Positions 29,269 to 37,299 of a stretch of DNA of 64,000 nucleotides are shown here, in pieces. The notes beneath the pieces were generated by a model. That model was not told the origin of the DNA. It did no database searches and worked only from the letters and a program-made list of their open reading frames with translations. Positions within the stretch are counted from its first letter, which is position 1. The number at the start of each line of letters is the position of its first letter. This DNA comes from [Clostridium] scindens ATCC 35704 (GTDB lineage: Bacteria > Bacillota > Clostridia > Lachnospirales > Lachnospiraceae): NCBI RefSeq assembly GCF_004295125.1, contig NZ_CP036170.1, positions 747,501 to 811,500 of the forward strand, given 5' to 3'. A program made the translations under genes and the position numbers.

Positions 29269-30294
29269 TTATTCCGTGTAAACAAATCCTGCTAACTTGT
29301 CTACGTTCTCTGACGTAATCGCGATACAGTCAACCAGCTGTTTTTCATCTACGCCAGTAGATCCTTCTTTGAGGTACTGGTCAGCCTGCTCTACTGCCAT
29401 CTCAGCGATGACCGCGAACTGCTGAAGCGCTGTTCCGGTAGCATCTCCGGATTTGATCAGGGCTGCTGCCTCGTCGGAACCATCAACGCCGATAACCGGA
29501 AGTTTCTTGCCTGCTGCCTGAAGTGCCGCGCACACGCCCTCTAACATGGTGTCATTGCCGCAGATAACGCCTTCGATGTCCGGGTTAGCCTGAAGCATAG
29601 CTTCCATCTTGTCATAAGCTTCCGTCTTTTCCCAGTTTGCCGTCTGCTGCGCAACCATTTCCATATCCGGATACTGGTCGATCACCTCATGGAAAGCAGA
29701 AGAACGTACGCCTGCGTTGGTATCAGACTCTTTTCCTAACAGTTCTACATATTTTCCTTTTTCACCCATAGCTTCTACGAACTTCTCAGCGATAGCCTTT
29801 GCTCCCTGGTAGTTATTTGCTACGATCTGGGAAATAGCAACGCCTTCTTCATTGATCTCACGGTCAATCAGGAATGTCGGGATCCCTGCTTCCCTTGCCT
29901 TCTTAACCGCCTCTACCGTAGCATCCGCGCCTGCATTGTCACAGATGATGGCTGCTGCCTTGTCGGCAATCGCGCTGTCGAACAACTCGGTCTGCTTGGT
30001 CGGGTCATCATCGTGGGATACTGCTTTTACTTCATATCCAAATTCTTCTGCTTTCGCGGAAGCGGTATCAACCTCTGCCTTGAAAGCCGGATTAGATACG
30101 GAAGGAGTGATGATGTACATGATGTTAGAGCCGCCGCCCTTTAACGCTTCGTCATTCTTCTTGTCCTCTGCCTTATCCTCTGTCTTCTTGTCCTCTGCCT
30201 TTTTGTCATCTCCTTTGGAGCCGCATCCGACTGCCATCGCTCCAACCATTGCTACTGTAAGCAACACGGCCAATACTTTTTTGAAACCTTTCAT
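29269..30294 (-). CDS. rbsB: ribose-type sugar-binding lipoprotein
   Basis: A 341-residue periplasmic-binding-protein-like lipoprotein of the RbsB class. The signal peptide ends AMAVGCGSK (Cys24); a charged low-complexity linker rich in KKAEDK follows; then the two-domain sugar-binding fold with VSNPAFKAEVDTA, IICDNAGADAT, FLIDREIN and VIGVDGSDEAAA. FLIDREIN and GVDGSD include the aspartates and arginine that hold a pentose in RbsB. It captures the operon's sugar. Which one cannot be told from sequence; a ribose-type fold also binds allose, xylose and apiose. Confidence 0.9.
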   Translation of the reverse strand: MKGFKKVLAVLLTVAMVGAMAVGCGSKGDDKKAEDKKTEDKAEDKKNDEALKGGGSNIMYIITPSVSNPAFKAEVDTASAKAEEFGYEVKAVSHDDDPTKQTELFDSAIADKAAAIICDNAGADATVEAVKKAREAGIPTFLIDREINEEGVAISQIVANNYQGAKAIAEKFVEAMGEKGKYVELLGKESDTNAGVRSSAFHEVIDQYPDMEMVAQQTANWEKTEAYDKMEAMLQANPDIEGVICGNDTMLEGVCAALQAAGKKLPVIGVDGSDEAAALIKSGDATGTALQQFAVIAEMAVEQADQYLKEGSTGVDEKQLVDCIAITSENVDKLAGFVYTE

Positions 30295-30365
30295 TTTTCC
30301 GTTCCTCCTTATGTTTTTAAAAGTATTAAATTTCTATATTAACAGGTAGGCCCTGCCAATATCAT

Positions 30366-31298
30366 TTATTTCAATGCTTCGGCCGCCCTCTGGGCAATCC
30401 CTTCGGCATTTAGCCCGTAATAGTCAAATACTTCTCTGGATGAGCCGGTAATCACCGGTTCGTCCGGAAGAGACATGTTGATTACCTTCCTTGGGCATTC
30501 GCTTCCTACCACCTGGCTTACCATGGAGCCCAGGCCGCCGAACGGCGCATGCTCTTCTACGGTGACCACTGCCTTTGCCCCGGATGCCGTCTCGACGATG
30601 GTCTCTTTGTCCAGAGGCTTGATGCAGTACATATCTACAACCGCCGCGCTGATCCCCTGTTCCTTAAGAAGTGCCGCCGCTTCCACCGCAGGCTTTACCA
30701 TCTCTCCGCAGGCAATGATGGCTACGTCCGTTCCTTCCGTCACTACCGTTGCCTTATCCATTGTAAACGGAACGCTGCCTTCCTCATAGATGTCATCCAC
30801 GGCGTTTCTTCCAACCCGGATATATGCCGGCTTATCATCTCCAAGCAATTTCTTGACCAGGCACTCCGTCTGGAGTCTGTCGCTTGGAAGATACACTCTC
30901 ATATTCGGCACTGCCGCCATTGCCGCGATATCCTGGGCGGAATGGTGGCTCATTCCCAGCGCCCCATAGCTTACGCCGCCGCTGATCCCGATCAGCTTTA
31001 CATTCGTATTGGAATAGGCTACATCAACTTTGCACTGCTCGTAACTTCTGGTTGACAGGAAGCATGCCGGAGATACCGCATAAGACTTCTTGCCGCATTT
31101 GGCCAGGCCAGCGGAGATGCTCACCAGATTCTGCTCTGCGATTCCCGTCTCCACGAACTGCTTTGGATACGCACTGGCAAACGGGGCGAAGGATGCGCTT
31201 CCTCTTGAGTCGCTGCAAAGCGCTACAATGTCCTGATCCGTTTTCGCCGCCTCCATCAACACTTCACATATTACCTGTTTATTTGCTATCCTACCCAC
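30366..31298 (-). CDS. transketolase, C-terminal subunit (split enzyme)
   Basis: A 310-residue protein matching the pyrimidine-binding and C-terminal domains of transketolase. FVETGIAEQNLVS holds the catalytic glutamate that activates thiamine diphosphate; HHSAQDIAAM and VEEHAPFGGLGS follow. I choose the GTG at 31298 with AAAGGAGG upstream, overlapping the end of the N-terminal subunit gene by eight bases. Split transketolases are common in clostridia. Here it lies in a sugar import operon, so it may act on a specific ketose phosphate such as apulose 4-phosphate rather than in the general pentose pathway. Confidence 0.92.
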   Translation of the reverse strand: MGRIANKQVICEVLMEAAKTDQDIVALCSDSRGSASFAPFASAYPKQFVETGIAEQNLVSISAGLAKCGKKSYAVSPACFLSTRSYEQCKVDVAYSNTNVKLIGISGGVSYGALGMSHHSAQDIAAMAAVPNMRVYLPSDRLQTECLVKKLLGDDKPAYIRVGRNAVDDIYEEGSVPFTMDKATVVTEGTDVAIIACGEMVKPAVEAAALLKEQGISAAVVDMYCIKPLDKETIVETASGAKAVVTVEEHAPFGGLGSMVSQVVGSECPRKVINMSLPDEPVITGSSREVFDYYGLNAEGIAQRAAEALK

Positions 31299-32124
31299 GA
31301 AGCGCCGCCTCCTTTCTATCCGCGAGATCTTTTCTGATCTGCGCCAGTTCCTCTCCACTTGGAACTTTGTGGTGCCAGTTTGCTTTGTCCTCCATTACGG
31401 AAGAACCCTTCCCTTTCACCGTATTGGCAATGAGCACGGAAGGCCTGCCCTTTACCGTCTTTGCCGTATTGAACGCTTCCTTTAGCTGGTCTATGTCATT
31501 GCCATCTTCTACATCGATGACATTCCAGCCAAATGCCTTGAATCTCTCATGAAGGTCATCATGGGCCATCACGTCCTCAGTCCGTCCGGATATCTGCAAG
31601 CGGTTTCTATCGACTACCGCGCACAGGTTGTCAAGCTTGTAGTGGCTTGCCGCCATGGCGCCTTCCCATACGGAGCCTTCAGCCAGCTCGCCGTCGCCCA
31701 TTACCGTGTAGACTCTGTAGTCCCTGTCATCCATCTTTCCGGCAAGCGCCATTCCCACGCTGACCGGAAGGCCATGTCCCAGGGAGCCGGAGTTCATCTC
31801 AATTCCCGGAAGCTTATTGTTGGGATGTCCGATGAACTTGGAGCCGAATTTGCTGAACTTGGCGATCACATCCTTGATATCAAAGAATCCCTTTGCTGCC
31901 AGCACTGCATAATACGCTTCCACGGAATGCCCCTTGCTCATGATGAACTTGTCGCGGTCCGGGTCATCTGCGTTCAGCGGGCTTATATTCATCTGGTCAA
32001 AATAAATCTCTGTCAGTATCTCCATGACGCTCATGTCTCCGCCGATATGTCCGGCCTTCCCTTCCACAATCATGTCGATTACATTTTCTCTTAATTCGTA
32101 AGCGAGTGCTTTCAAATTCTCCAT
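31291..32124 (-). CDS. transketolase, N-terminal subunit (split enzyme)
   Basis: A 277-residue thiamine diphosphate-binding half of transketolase: MSKGHSVEAYYAVLAAKG, MNSGSLGHGLPVSVGMA and the cofactor motif GDGELAEGSVWEGAMAASHY ending at CAVVDRNRLQ. The ATG at 32124 has GAGGAG seven bases upstream and overlaps the isomerase stop codon, so translation is coupled. It pairs with the C-terminal subunit encoded next. It is a paralogue of desA at 59 kb but has the ordinary family motifs, giving a useful comparison inside the same window. Confidence 0.93.
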   Translation of the reverse strand: MENLKALAYELRENVIDMIVEGKAGHIGGDMSVMEILTEIYFDQMNISPLNADDPDRDKFIMSKGHSVEAYYAVLAAKGFFDIKDVIAKFSKFGSKFIGHPNNKLPGIEMNSGSLGHGLPVSVGMALAGKMDDRDYRVYTVMGDGELAEGSVWEGAMAASHYKLDNLCAVVDRNRLQISGRTEDVMAHDDLHERFKAFGWNVIDVEDGNDIDQLKEAFNTAKTVKGRPSVLIANTVKGKGSSVMEDKANWHHKVPSGEELAQIRKDLADRKEAALRG

Positions 32125-32126
32125 AA

Positions 32127-33527
32127 TCATTCTCCTCTTAGATATGCTTTTACATCTTCTTCAATCGGGTCATACAGGTCCGGCTTTACGCCGATATATT
32201 TGCATGCCTCATACAGGACAGGAACCACGTCCTTGTGGATTCCCACGCAGTGATGAATGTATGGGCCTTCCACGATCTTGGACTCCAGGCGCTTGATATT
32301 GTCAACTTCCACCCAGAGATAGGTTCCCATTCCTTTCGGTCCGTCTACCCCTCTGGCATTGCCAAGGAGCAGAGAGTATTCCCCGTTGTCCCCATCGAAT
32401 CTGCACAGGGTCACGTCTCCGTGCTTCGCCTCTGCCGTAAGGCTGCCCGGATGGTCGAAAGCCAGCGGATAGGTAAGTTTCGGCTTTTCTAGTGCAACGG
32501 ATAACGGCCATGGGCCGCAGTGCTGCAGCAGTTCTCCATTCTCGATATCCGGATGGCGGATAGTCCAGTCTGCGAAGAAGCCTCTCTTCTCACCCATTCC
32601 TGCCGCCTCTACCAGTAGCGCGGTAATGGCTCCATGAATATCCGTCTCGCATACGACCGGGATTCCCTTCTCATTGAGGATCGCGTTAGCCGCGCAAGGC
32701 ATGATGCCAAGTTCCGTCTGGAGAGCATTCCAGCACTGGATCGCTCCCGCCTTGCAGCCATACCTGTCGATCAACTGTTCCATGGCAACCGCAAGGGCAG
32801 CCACATTCTCCACTTCGTTGTCCTTGATCTTTACTTCCATGTTCTCACGGATGTACGCGATCATTTCCGCGACTTTATCGCCCTCTTCCTTGACCGCCTT
32901 GACTTCCTCCGTAAGTTCCGTCATCGGAATCGGGGAAAGCTGGATATTGAACTTCTCCAGAAGCTCGCCTTCATTACACATCGTGGTCCAGAAGTCAAAC
33001 GGCCTGGTCGAGATCTGAAGGATTCGGATATTGCGGAATGTCTTCACCACGTTGCACACCGCCTGGAAATCTCTTACCCCTCTTTCAAATACCGGGTCAT
33101 TTAACCTGCAGTTTGTCATATATGTAAATGGTATCTGGAATCTCCTTAATACTTTCCCGGTTGCAAACAGTCCGCACTGCGTGTCTCTGAGCCTCGCACC
33201 GTTCTCATCCGGCCTCTCGTCCAGCGGCCCCCACAGAAGAACCGGCACATTCAGTTCTTTCGCAAGCCTTGCGCAGACATATTCCGTACCAAAATTGCAG
33301 TGTGCAAGGAACAGTCCGTCAATGCCCGCCTCTTTGAACTTCGCCGCAATCTTCTTGACGTCATTGTCGTCATAAAGAAGTCCTTCTTCATTGATATCAT
33401 CAATATCAACAAAGTCAATTCCAAGCTCTCTCAGCCTGTCTGCCGTCAATCCTCTGTACTTGATCGCGTCCGGCGCGCTGAAGATGCTTCTCCTTGTGGG
33501 TGCATACCCTAATTTGATAGTTGCCAT
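32127..33527 (-). CDS. L-fucose/L-arabinose isomerase family protein
   Basis: A 466-residue aldose-ketose isomerase relative. The pattern LGYAPTRRSIFSAPDA, LLWGPLDERPDENG, CWNALQTELGIMPC and PVVCETDIHGAI is that of the FucI/AraA C-terminal domain family, in which glutamate and aspartate bind a divalent metal at the active site. Its first 19 bases overlap the end of the upstream LacI gene. As the first enzyme of the operon it probably converts the imported aldose to a ketose for the GlpK-like kinase. The sugar is unknown; D-apiose to D-apulose is one candidate suggested by the gene set. Confidence 0.85.
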   Translation of the reverse strand: MATIKLGYAPTRRSIFSAPDAIKYRGLTADRLRELGIDFVDIDDINEEGLLYDDNDVKKIAAKFKEAGIDGLFLAHCNFGTEYVCARLAKELNVPVLLWGPLDERPDENGARLRDTQCGLFATGKVLRRFQIPFTYMTNCRLNDPVFERGVRDFQAVCNVVKTFRNIRILQISTRPFDFWTTMCNEGELLEKFNIQLSPIPMTELTEEVKAVKEEGDKVAEMIAYIRENMEVKIKDNEVENVAALAVAMEQLIDRYGCKAGAIQCWNALQTELGIMPCAANAILNEKGIPVVCETDIHGAITALLVEAAGMGEKRGFFADWTIRHPDIENGELLQHCGPWPLSVALEKPKLTYPLAFDHPGSLTAEAKHGDVTLCRFDGDNGEYSLLLGNARGVDGPKGMGTYLWVEVDNIKRLESKIVEGPYIHHCVGIHKDVVPVLYEACKYIGVKPDLYDPIEEDVKAYLRGE

Positions 33528-34570
33528 TTTACTTCCTCCATCCTTTCTTGCCCCTTGGCTTCCTCTATATCTAAGTTCCTGACACTTCCTCTTACAAGAA
33601 AATCTGTGCCAACCTGTATCTTCATCTTTACTTGCCTTCTGGAATACCGGATATGGTCCAGAGCCCTTCTTACCGCCACCTCTCCCATCTCCTGCTTGTG
33701 TACATGGATCGTTGTAAGCCCCGGGGTGGAGACGGAGCCAAAACGGATATCGTCGAATCCTACGATGGACACCTGATTCGGTATCTTGATTCCTTTTTCT
33801 TCCAGGGCTCTCATAGCCCCAAGCGCGATCACGTCATTATCCGCGAAGTACGCTGTCGGCAATGCCGGCGCTTCTTCCAGGTAGGCTTTCATGCCTTCGT
33901 ATGCCGTCTCCAGCGTCGTCCCCAGCGTGACCACGTATTCCGGTGCCTCTGCCAGGCCATGCCTTCCAAGCGTGCGGTAATATCCATATTCCCTGTACTG
34001 GAAAGCCTTGATCCGGTAATCCCCCCGCAGATATCCAATTCTGCGATGTCCATTTTCTATCAGATATTCCACCGCGTTGCAGGCTGCATCCGTATTGTTG
34101 ATCAGCACTCCGTCAAAAGCCATCTCTTCGCACCATCCATCCAGCACGATCATATATCCTTTGTAGTCCATAAAGGGCTGATAGTCTTCTTCCATCATCT
34201 CCGTACCCAGGAGTATCATCAGCGAATTGGTGTCTTCAAGCACTTCCTTAAGCCTCTCCTGAAACGCGTCATCTTCATAATTCAGATGGCTGAAGGCCGT
34301 CTCATAACCCAGTTCCTTCGCCTGCCGCTCAACACCTTCTATCATGGCAGGAAATATCAGGCTGTCATCTATGATGCGTCCATTCTTCCTGTAGGTCACG
34401 AATTTAATCTTTGTTATTGTCTTTTCCGTCTGGTATCCCAGTTCCTCTGCTACTTTGAATATTTTCCTTGAAGTTTCTTCGTTCACACCCTTCTTGCGAT
34501 TCAAAGCATTGGAGACAGTCGCCGGAGAAAAGCCCGTCATCTGGCTTATCTGTTTTATACTGACCTTCAC
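33509..34570 (-). CDS. LacI-family repressor, first gene of the sugar operon
   Basis: A 353-residue LacI/GalR regulator. KQISQMTGFSPATVSNALNR is the N-terminal helix-turn-helix and hinge; the remainder is a sugar-binding-protein-like effector domain (YFADNDVIALGAMRALEEKG, VSIVGFDDIRFG). GTG start at 34568-34570. The gene overlaps the isomerase gene, so it is autoregulated with the operon. Its promoter contains a perfect 20-base AT palindrome in the spacer, a likely operator. A paralogue lies directly upstream at 34889-35887. Confidence 0.94.
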   Translation of the reverse strand: MKVSIKQISQMTGFSPATVSNALNRKKGVNEETSRKIFKVAEELGYQTEKTITKIKFVTYRKNGRIIDDSLIFPAMIEGVERQAKELGYETAFSHLNYEDDAFQERLKEVLEDTNSLMILLGTEMMEEDYQPFMDYKGYMIVLDGWCEEMAFDGVLINNTDAACNAVEYLIENGHRRIGYLRGDYRIKAFQYREYGYYRTLGRHGLAEAPEYVVTLGTTLETAYEGMKAYLEEAPALPTAYFADNDVIALGAMRALEEKGIKIPNQVSIVGFDDIRFGSVSTPGLTTIHVHKQEMGEVAVRRALDHIRYSRRQVKMKIQVGTDFLVRGSVRNLDIEEAKGQERMEEVKWQLSN

Positions 34571-34601
34571 TTTTTCACCGCCCCTAACTCTTTATGCCCT
34601 T

Positions 34602-34629
34602 ATTATAAATATTTATATAAATATTTCAA
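34602..34629 (-). promoter_or_regulatory. sugar operon promoter with operator in its spacer
   Basis: TTGAAA (34624-34629) and TATAAT (34602-34607) on the minus strand, 16-base spacing, 32 bases before the LacI start. The self-complementary AAATATTTATATAAATATTT (34607-34626) fills the whole space between the two elements, so a bound repressor would exclude polymerase. Confidence 0.75.
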
Positions 34630-34760
34630 TAGTTTTATAATAAATAATTTTGTTTCATTTACATTTTGTTTAATTACAATAGTTTTACACCGTGTTTTTT
34701 GGTTATTATTTACATCTAATACGCTCTACATTTACAATTTGTTCACATTTATTCATTATT

Positions 34761-34804
34761 TTAGTTAAATGTTTATGTAAATATTTATATAAACATTTAA
34801 CTAA
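34761..34804. promoter_or_regulatory. large palindrome containing a second operator copy
   Basis: A perfect inverted repeat with 16-base arms (34761-34776 and 34789-34804). Inside it AAATATTTATATAAACATTT (34779-34798) matches the operator in the core promoter at 34607-34626 at 19 of 20 positions. Centre-to-centre distance is 172 bases. A second repressor site, possibly for looping, is the simplest reading. Confidence 0.6.
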
Positions 34805-34822
34805 ATAAGTATAAAAAGGCGC

Positions 34823-34854
34823 AAAAAAAGAAGCGCCCTTTCTTTTGGCGCTTC
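34823..34854 (-). terminator. terminator of the second LacI gene
   Basis: GAAGCGCC (34830-34837) pairs with GGCGCTTC (34847-34854); on the minus strand the stem is followed by seven T residues. It lies just after the stop of the lacI paralogue at 34889 and separates it from the sugar operon. Confidence 0.85.
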
Positions 34855-34888
34855 CAACTCGTCCCGCACAAGGCCAGACCGTTCAATA

Positions 34889-35887
34889 TTATATTTTTCT
34901 TACGCTTCCTCTTTCCACAAAATCCGTACAGACTTGTATCTTCATCCTCACTTTCTTGGGATCCTCGATCGCCAGTACCAATTCCCTCACGGCGGTCTCT
35001 CCCATCTCCCGCTTATAGACGTTGATCGTCGTAAGCGGCGGGTCCGAGATAGCCCCGAAGGAAATATTGTCAAACCCTATGATAGACACGTCCTCAGGTA
35101 TTCCGTATCCATACTCCTTAATCGCCCGCATCGCGCCTATAGCTATCGTATCATTATCCGCAAAATATGCCGTCGGTATCACCGGCGTCTCATCCAGATA
35201 CCGCTTCATTCCTTCATAGGCAGTCTCAATCCGGGTACCCACCGTCGCAATATATTCCGGCCTTACGGGAAGCCCATACCTTTCCATAACCCTTTTGAAT
35301 CCAATCTCTCTGTACCGGAATGCCTGGATCCGGAAGTCCCCCTGGATATATCCAATGTCCTTATGCCCCTTGCCAGCCAGATATTCCACCGCCTTTGCAG
35401 CCGAATCCGTGTTGCTTATCAGCACGCTGTCAAAAAAGTACCGGTCGCTCCACCCGTCCAGCAGGATAATTTTATTCTTGGCTTGAGTAAACGGTTCGAA
35501 ATCTTCCTCCAGCATCTCCGTTCCCAGAAGAACCACGGCGCTCTCCGTATCCGAGAGAATCTCATTGATCTGCATCTGGTACTGGGCGTCATTGATATCC
35601 ACATGGCAGAACACCGTCTCGTATCCCATGCTCTTCGCCTGATGCTCTACGCCTTCGATCACTGCCGGATGGAAGGGGCTGTCATCAATAATCAGCCCGC
35701 TCCTCCGAAAAATGACGAACCGGATCTTCTTAATCTTCTCCTCCATCCGGTACCCCAGTTCTTCCGCTACCCTGAATATTTTCTCCGACGTCTCCGCATT
35801 CACCCCCCGCTTACGGTTCAGCGCATTGGAGACCGTCGCGGGAGAAAATCCTGTGATTTCACTTATTTTCCGTATACTAACCTTCAT
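34889..35887 (-). CDS. LacI-family repressor, stand-alone paralogue
   Basis: A 332-residue LacI-type regulator, clearly a duplicate of the next gene: the DNA-binding part RKISEITGFSPATVSNALNR differs at few positions, and both share YFADNDTIAIGAMRAIKEYG-type and SIIGFDNISFG-type effector segments. It has its own terminator and so is not part of the sugar operon transcript. Nearly identical recognition helices suggest overlapping operators; differences in the effector domain suggest a different inducer. Which genes it controls besides the neighbouring operon is unknown. Confidence 0.93.
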   Translation of the reverse strand: MKVSIRKISEITGFSPATVSNALNRKRGVNAETSEKIFRVAEELGYRMEEKIKKIRFVIFRRSGLIIDDSPFHPAVIEGVEHQAKSMGYETVFCHVDINDAQYQMQINEILSDTESAVVLLGTEMLEEDFEPFTQAKNKIILLDGWSDRYFFDSVLISNTDSAAKAVEYLAGKGHKDIGYIQGDFRIQAFRYREIGFKRVMERYGLPVRPEYIATVGTRIETAYEGMKRYLDETPVIPTAYFADNDTIAIGAMRAIKEYGYGIPEDVSIIGFDNISFGAISDPPLTTINVYKREMGETAVRELVLAIEDPKKVRMKIQVCTDFVERGSVRKI

Positions 35888-35996
35888 AATAACCGACCTT
35901 CCATTTACTCTGCCTATAATATATCACATATGATTTTAAAAATGAAGGCAACTTTTTGCGCAATCATATTTCCGCGACTTTTTTTGCAAGAAACGT

Positions 35997-36032
35997 TAAA
36001 AGAAGAGGCGCCCCTGCGGGAACCCCTCTTCT
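35997..36032 (-). terminator. rplJL terminator
   Basis: AGAAGAGG (36001-36008) pairs with CCTCTTCT (36025-36032) around a GC-rich inner stem; TTTT follows on the minus strand. It ends the rplJ-rplL transcript 30 bases past the rplL stop. Confidence 0.75.
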
Positions 36033-36062
36033 TCATGCATTCTTAAGATATTCAATCTTAAA

Positions 36063-36440
36063 TTATTTAAGGTTAACTTCTGCGCCTTCGCCCTCAAGCT
36101 TAGCTTTGATTTCCTCAGCCTCAGCCTTAGATGCAGCCTCTTTGATTACCTTCGGAGCGCTGTCAACTAATTCTTTTGCTTCTTTCAGTCCAAGGCCTGT
36201 TACTTCACGAACAACCTTGATAACCTTAACCTTAGAAGAGCCTGCGGATACTAATTCTACATCGAACTCATCCTTCTCTTCCGCTGCTGCGCCTGCATCT
36301 GCGCCTGCTGCCGCAACTACTACGCCTGCTGCTGCAGATACACCAAATTCTTCTTCACATGCTTTTACTAAGTCATTTAATTCTAATACTGATAATTCTT
36401 TGATTGCATCAATAAATTCAGCTGTTGTTAATTTTGCCAT
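36063..36440 (-). CDS. rplL: 50S ribosomal protein L7/L12
   Basis: L7/L12, the stalk protein that recruits translation factors; 125 residues. The N-terminal dimer domain ([20 protein letters not shown]), an alanine-rich hinge and the C-terminal factor-binding domain ([20 protein letters not shown], then [15 protein letters not shown]) are all normal. ATG at 36440 with GGAGG upstream. It follows rplJ and is the last gene of this transcript; rpoB, its usual neighbour, is 14 kb away. Confidence 0.98.
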   Translation of the reverse strand: MAKLTTAEFIDAIKELSVLELNDLVKACEEEFGVSAAAGVVVAAAGADAGAAAEEKDEFDVELVSAGSSKVKVIKVVREVTGLGLKEAKELVDSAPKVIKEAASKAEAEEIKAKLEGEGAEVNLK

Positions 36441-36485
36441 TTTATTATCCTCCATTTAATATTATTTTAATTGCAGCGGGTTATT

Positions 36486-37067
36486 CTACTCCGCCGGTGT
36501 TTCTTCTGTTGCCGCTTCTTCTGCAGAGGCTGCTTCTTCTACCGCCGCCTCTTCTGCAGGGGCTGCCGCTTCGCAGTTCCCTGCTCCGCCCTGCTCTGCG
36601 ATCTGGTTAAGTACACGAGCAAGATTGGTAATTGGTGACTGCATGCTTCCAAGCAATTTGGCCAGCAATTCTTCTCTTGACGGAATCTTTGACAGTTCTG
36701 TCAGGCCGTCAACATCGTATACCGCGCCTTCAATCACGCCTGCTTTTAACTCAAGGGCTTTTGCATCTTTTGCGAACTTGCAAAGGATTCTTGCCGGAGC
36801 TGTAGCATCGTCTTTAGAGATCGCAATAGCGCTTGGTCCTTCCAAGTGTTCTTCTAAAGCTGCTAATTCAGTTCCTTCAAAAGCTCTCTTCATCATTGTG
36901 TTTTTACAAACTTTGTAGACGATTCCTGCATCCCTCAACTGTTTACGCAGTTCTGTATCCTGAGCAACAGTAAGTCCGCGATAGTCAACTAATACAACGC
37001 TTGCTGCATCTTTGACATCTTCTGCAATAGCCTGTACGATTGGTTGTTTCAATTCAACTTTTGCCAC
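36486..37067 (-). CDS. rplJ: 50S ribosomal protein L10
   Basis: L10, which anchors the L7/L12 stalk to 23S rRNA and, in other bacteria, represses its own operon by binding the leader. Residues 1-155 are typical (MAKVELKQPIVQAIAEDVKD, VDYRGLTVAQDTELRKQLR). The product is 193 residues, longer than usual, because of a glutamate/alanine-rich tail after residue 165 that contains one cysteine. GTG start at 37067 with AAGGAGG 11 bases upstream. An L10 leader and attenuator precede it. Confidence 0.97.
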   Translation of the reverse strand: MAKVELKQPIVQAIAEDVKDAASVVLVDYRGLTVAQDTELRKQLRDAGIVYKVCKNTMMKRAFEGTELAALEEHLEGPSAIAISKDDATAPARILCKFAKDAKALELKAGVIEGAVYDVDGLTELSKIPSREELLAKLLGSMQSPITNLARVLNQIAEQGGAGNCEAAAPAEEAAVEEAASAEEAATEETPAE

Positions 37068-37084
37068 GAATGGTGCACCTCCTT

Positions 37085-37246
37085 ATAGTATTTGTCCGAC
37101 TGCGTAAGGAAATAAGTGCTATACGCTAAAAAGCCTCTATATCCAAAGACATAGAGGCATTGTAATTCATAATAACAGAATCCAACTTTCCTCGGCAGGC
37201 GTTTGTCTACTTACGCTTACGCACCTGCTGTCTTCGGCAGTCATCG
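37085..37246 (-). ncRNA. ribosomal protein L10 leader
   Basis: The 160-base leader of rplJ has the L10-binding hallmarks: a stem-loop around CTGCCGAAGACAGCAG (minus strand of 37226-37241) and a second conserved element CCTGCCGAGG (around 37190), followed by an intrinsic terminator. This is the autoregulatory leader known from Firmicutes (Rfam L10_leader), in which bound L10 or the L10/L12 complex favours termination. Confidence 0.82.
37128..37158 (-). terminator. attenuator in the L10 leader
   Basis: GCCTCTAT (37133-37140) pairs with ATAGAGGC (37151-37158), ten-base loop, followed on the minus strand by TTTTT. It lies about 60 bases before the rplJ start and is the regulated terminator of the leader. 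Confidence 0.88.
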
Positions 37247-37252
37247 TGAAAT

Positions 37253-37281
37253 ATTATATCATCACGCAGATTCCTTGTCAA
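37253..37281 (-). promoter_or_regulatory. rplJL promoter
   Basis: Perfect consensus on the minus strand: TTGACA (37276-37281), 17 bases, TATAAT (37253-37258). It begins just past the stop codon of the NTF2-like gene and makes rplJL independent of rplKA. Confidence 0.9.
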
Positions 37282-37299
37282 TACTTTTATATATTCTTG

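Noticed and set aside
30366-32124. Second transketolase pair as a duplicate desmolase
   Set aside because: It has the ordinary ETGIAEQN and HHSAQD motifs and lies in a sugar import operon; gene order is isomerase-transketolase-RbsB, not desABCD.
34934-36046. 370-codon plus-strand frame over the second LacI gene
   Set aside because: It is the complement of a clear LacI gene and its composition is that of an antisense frame.
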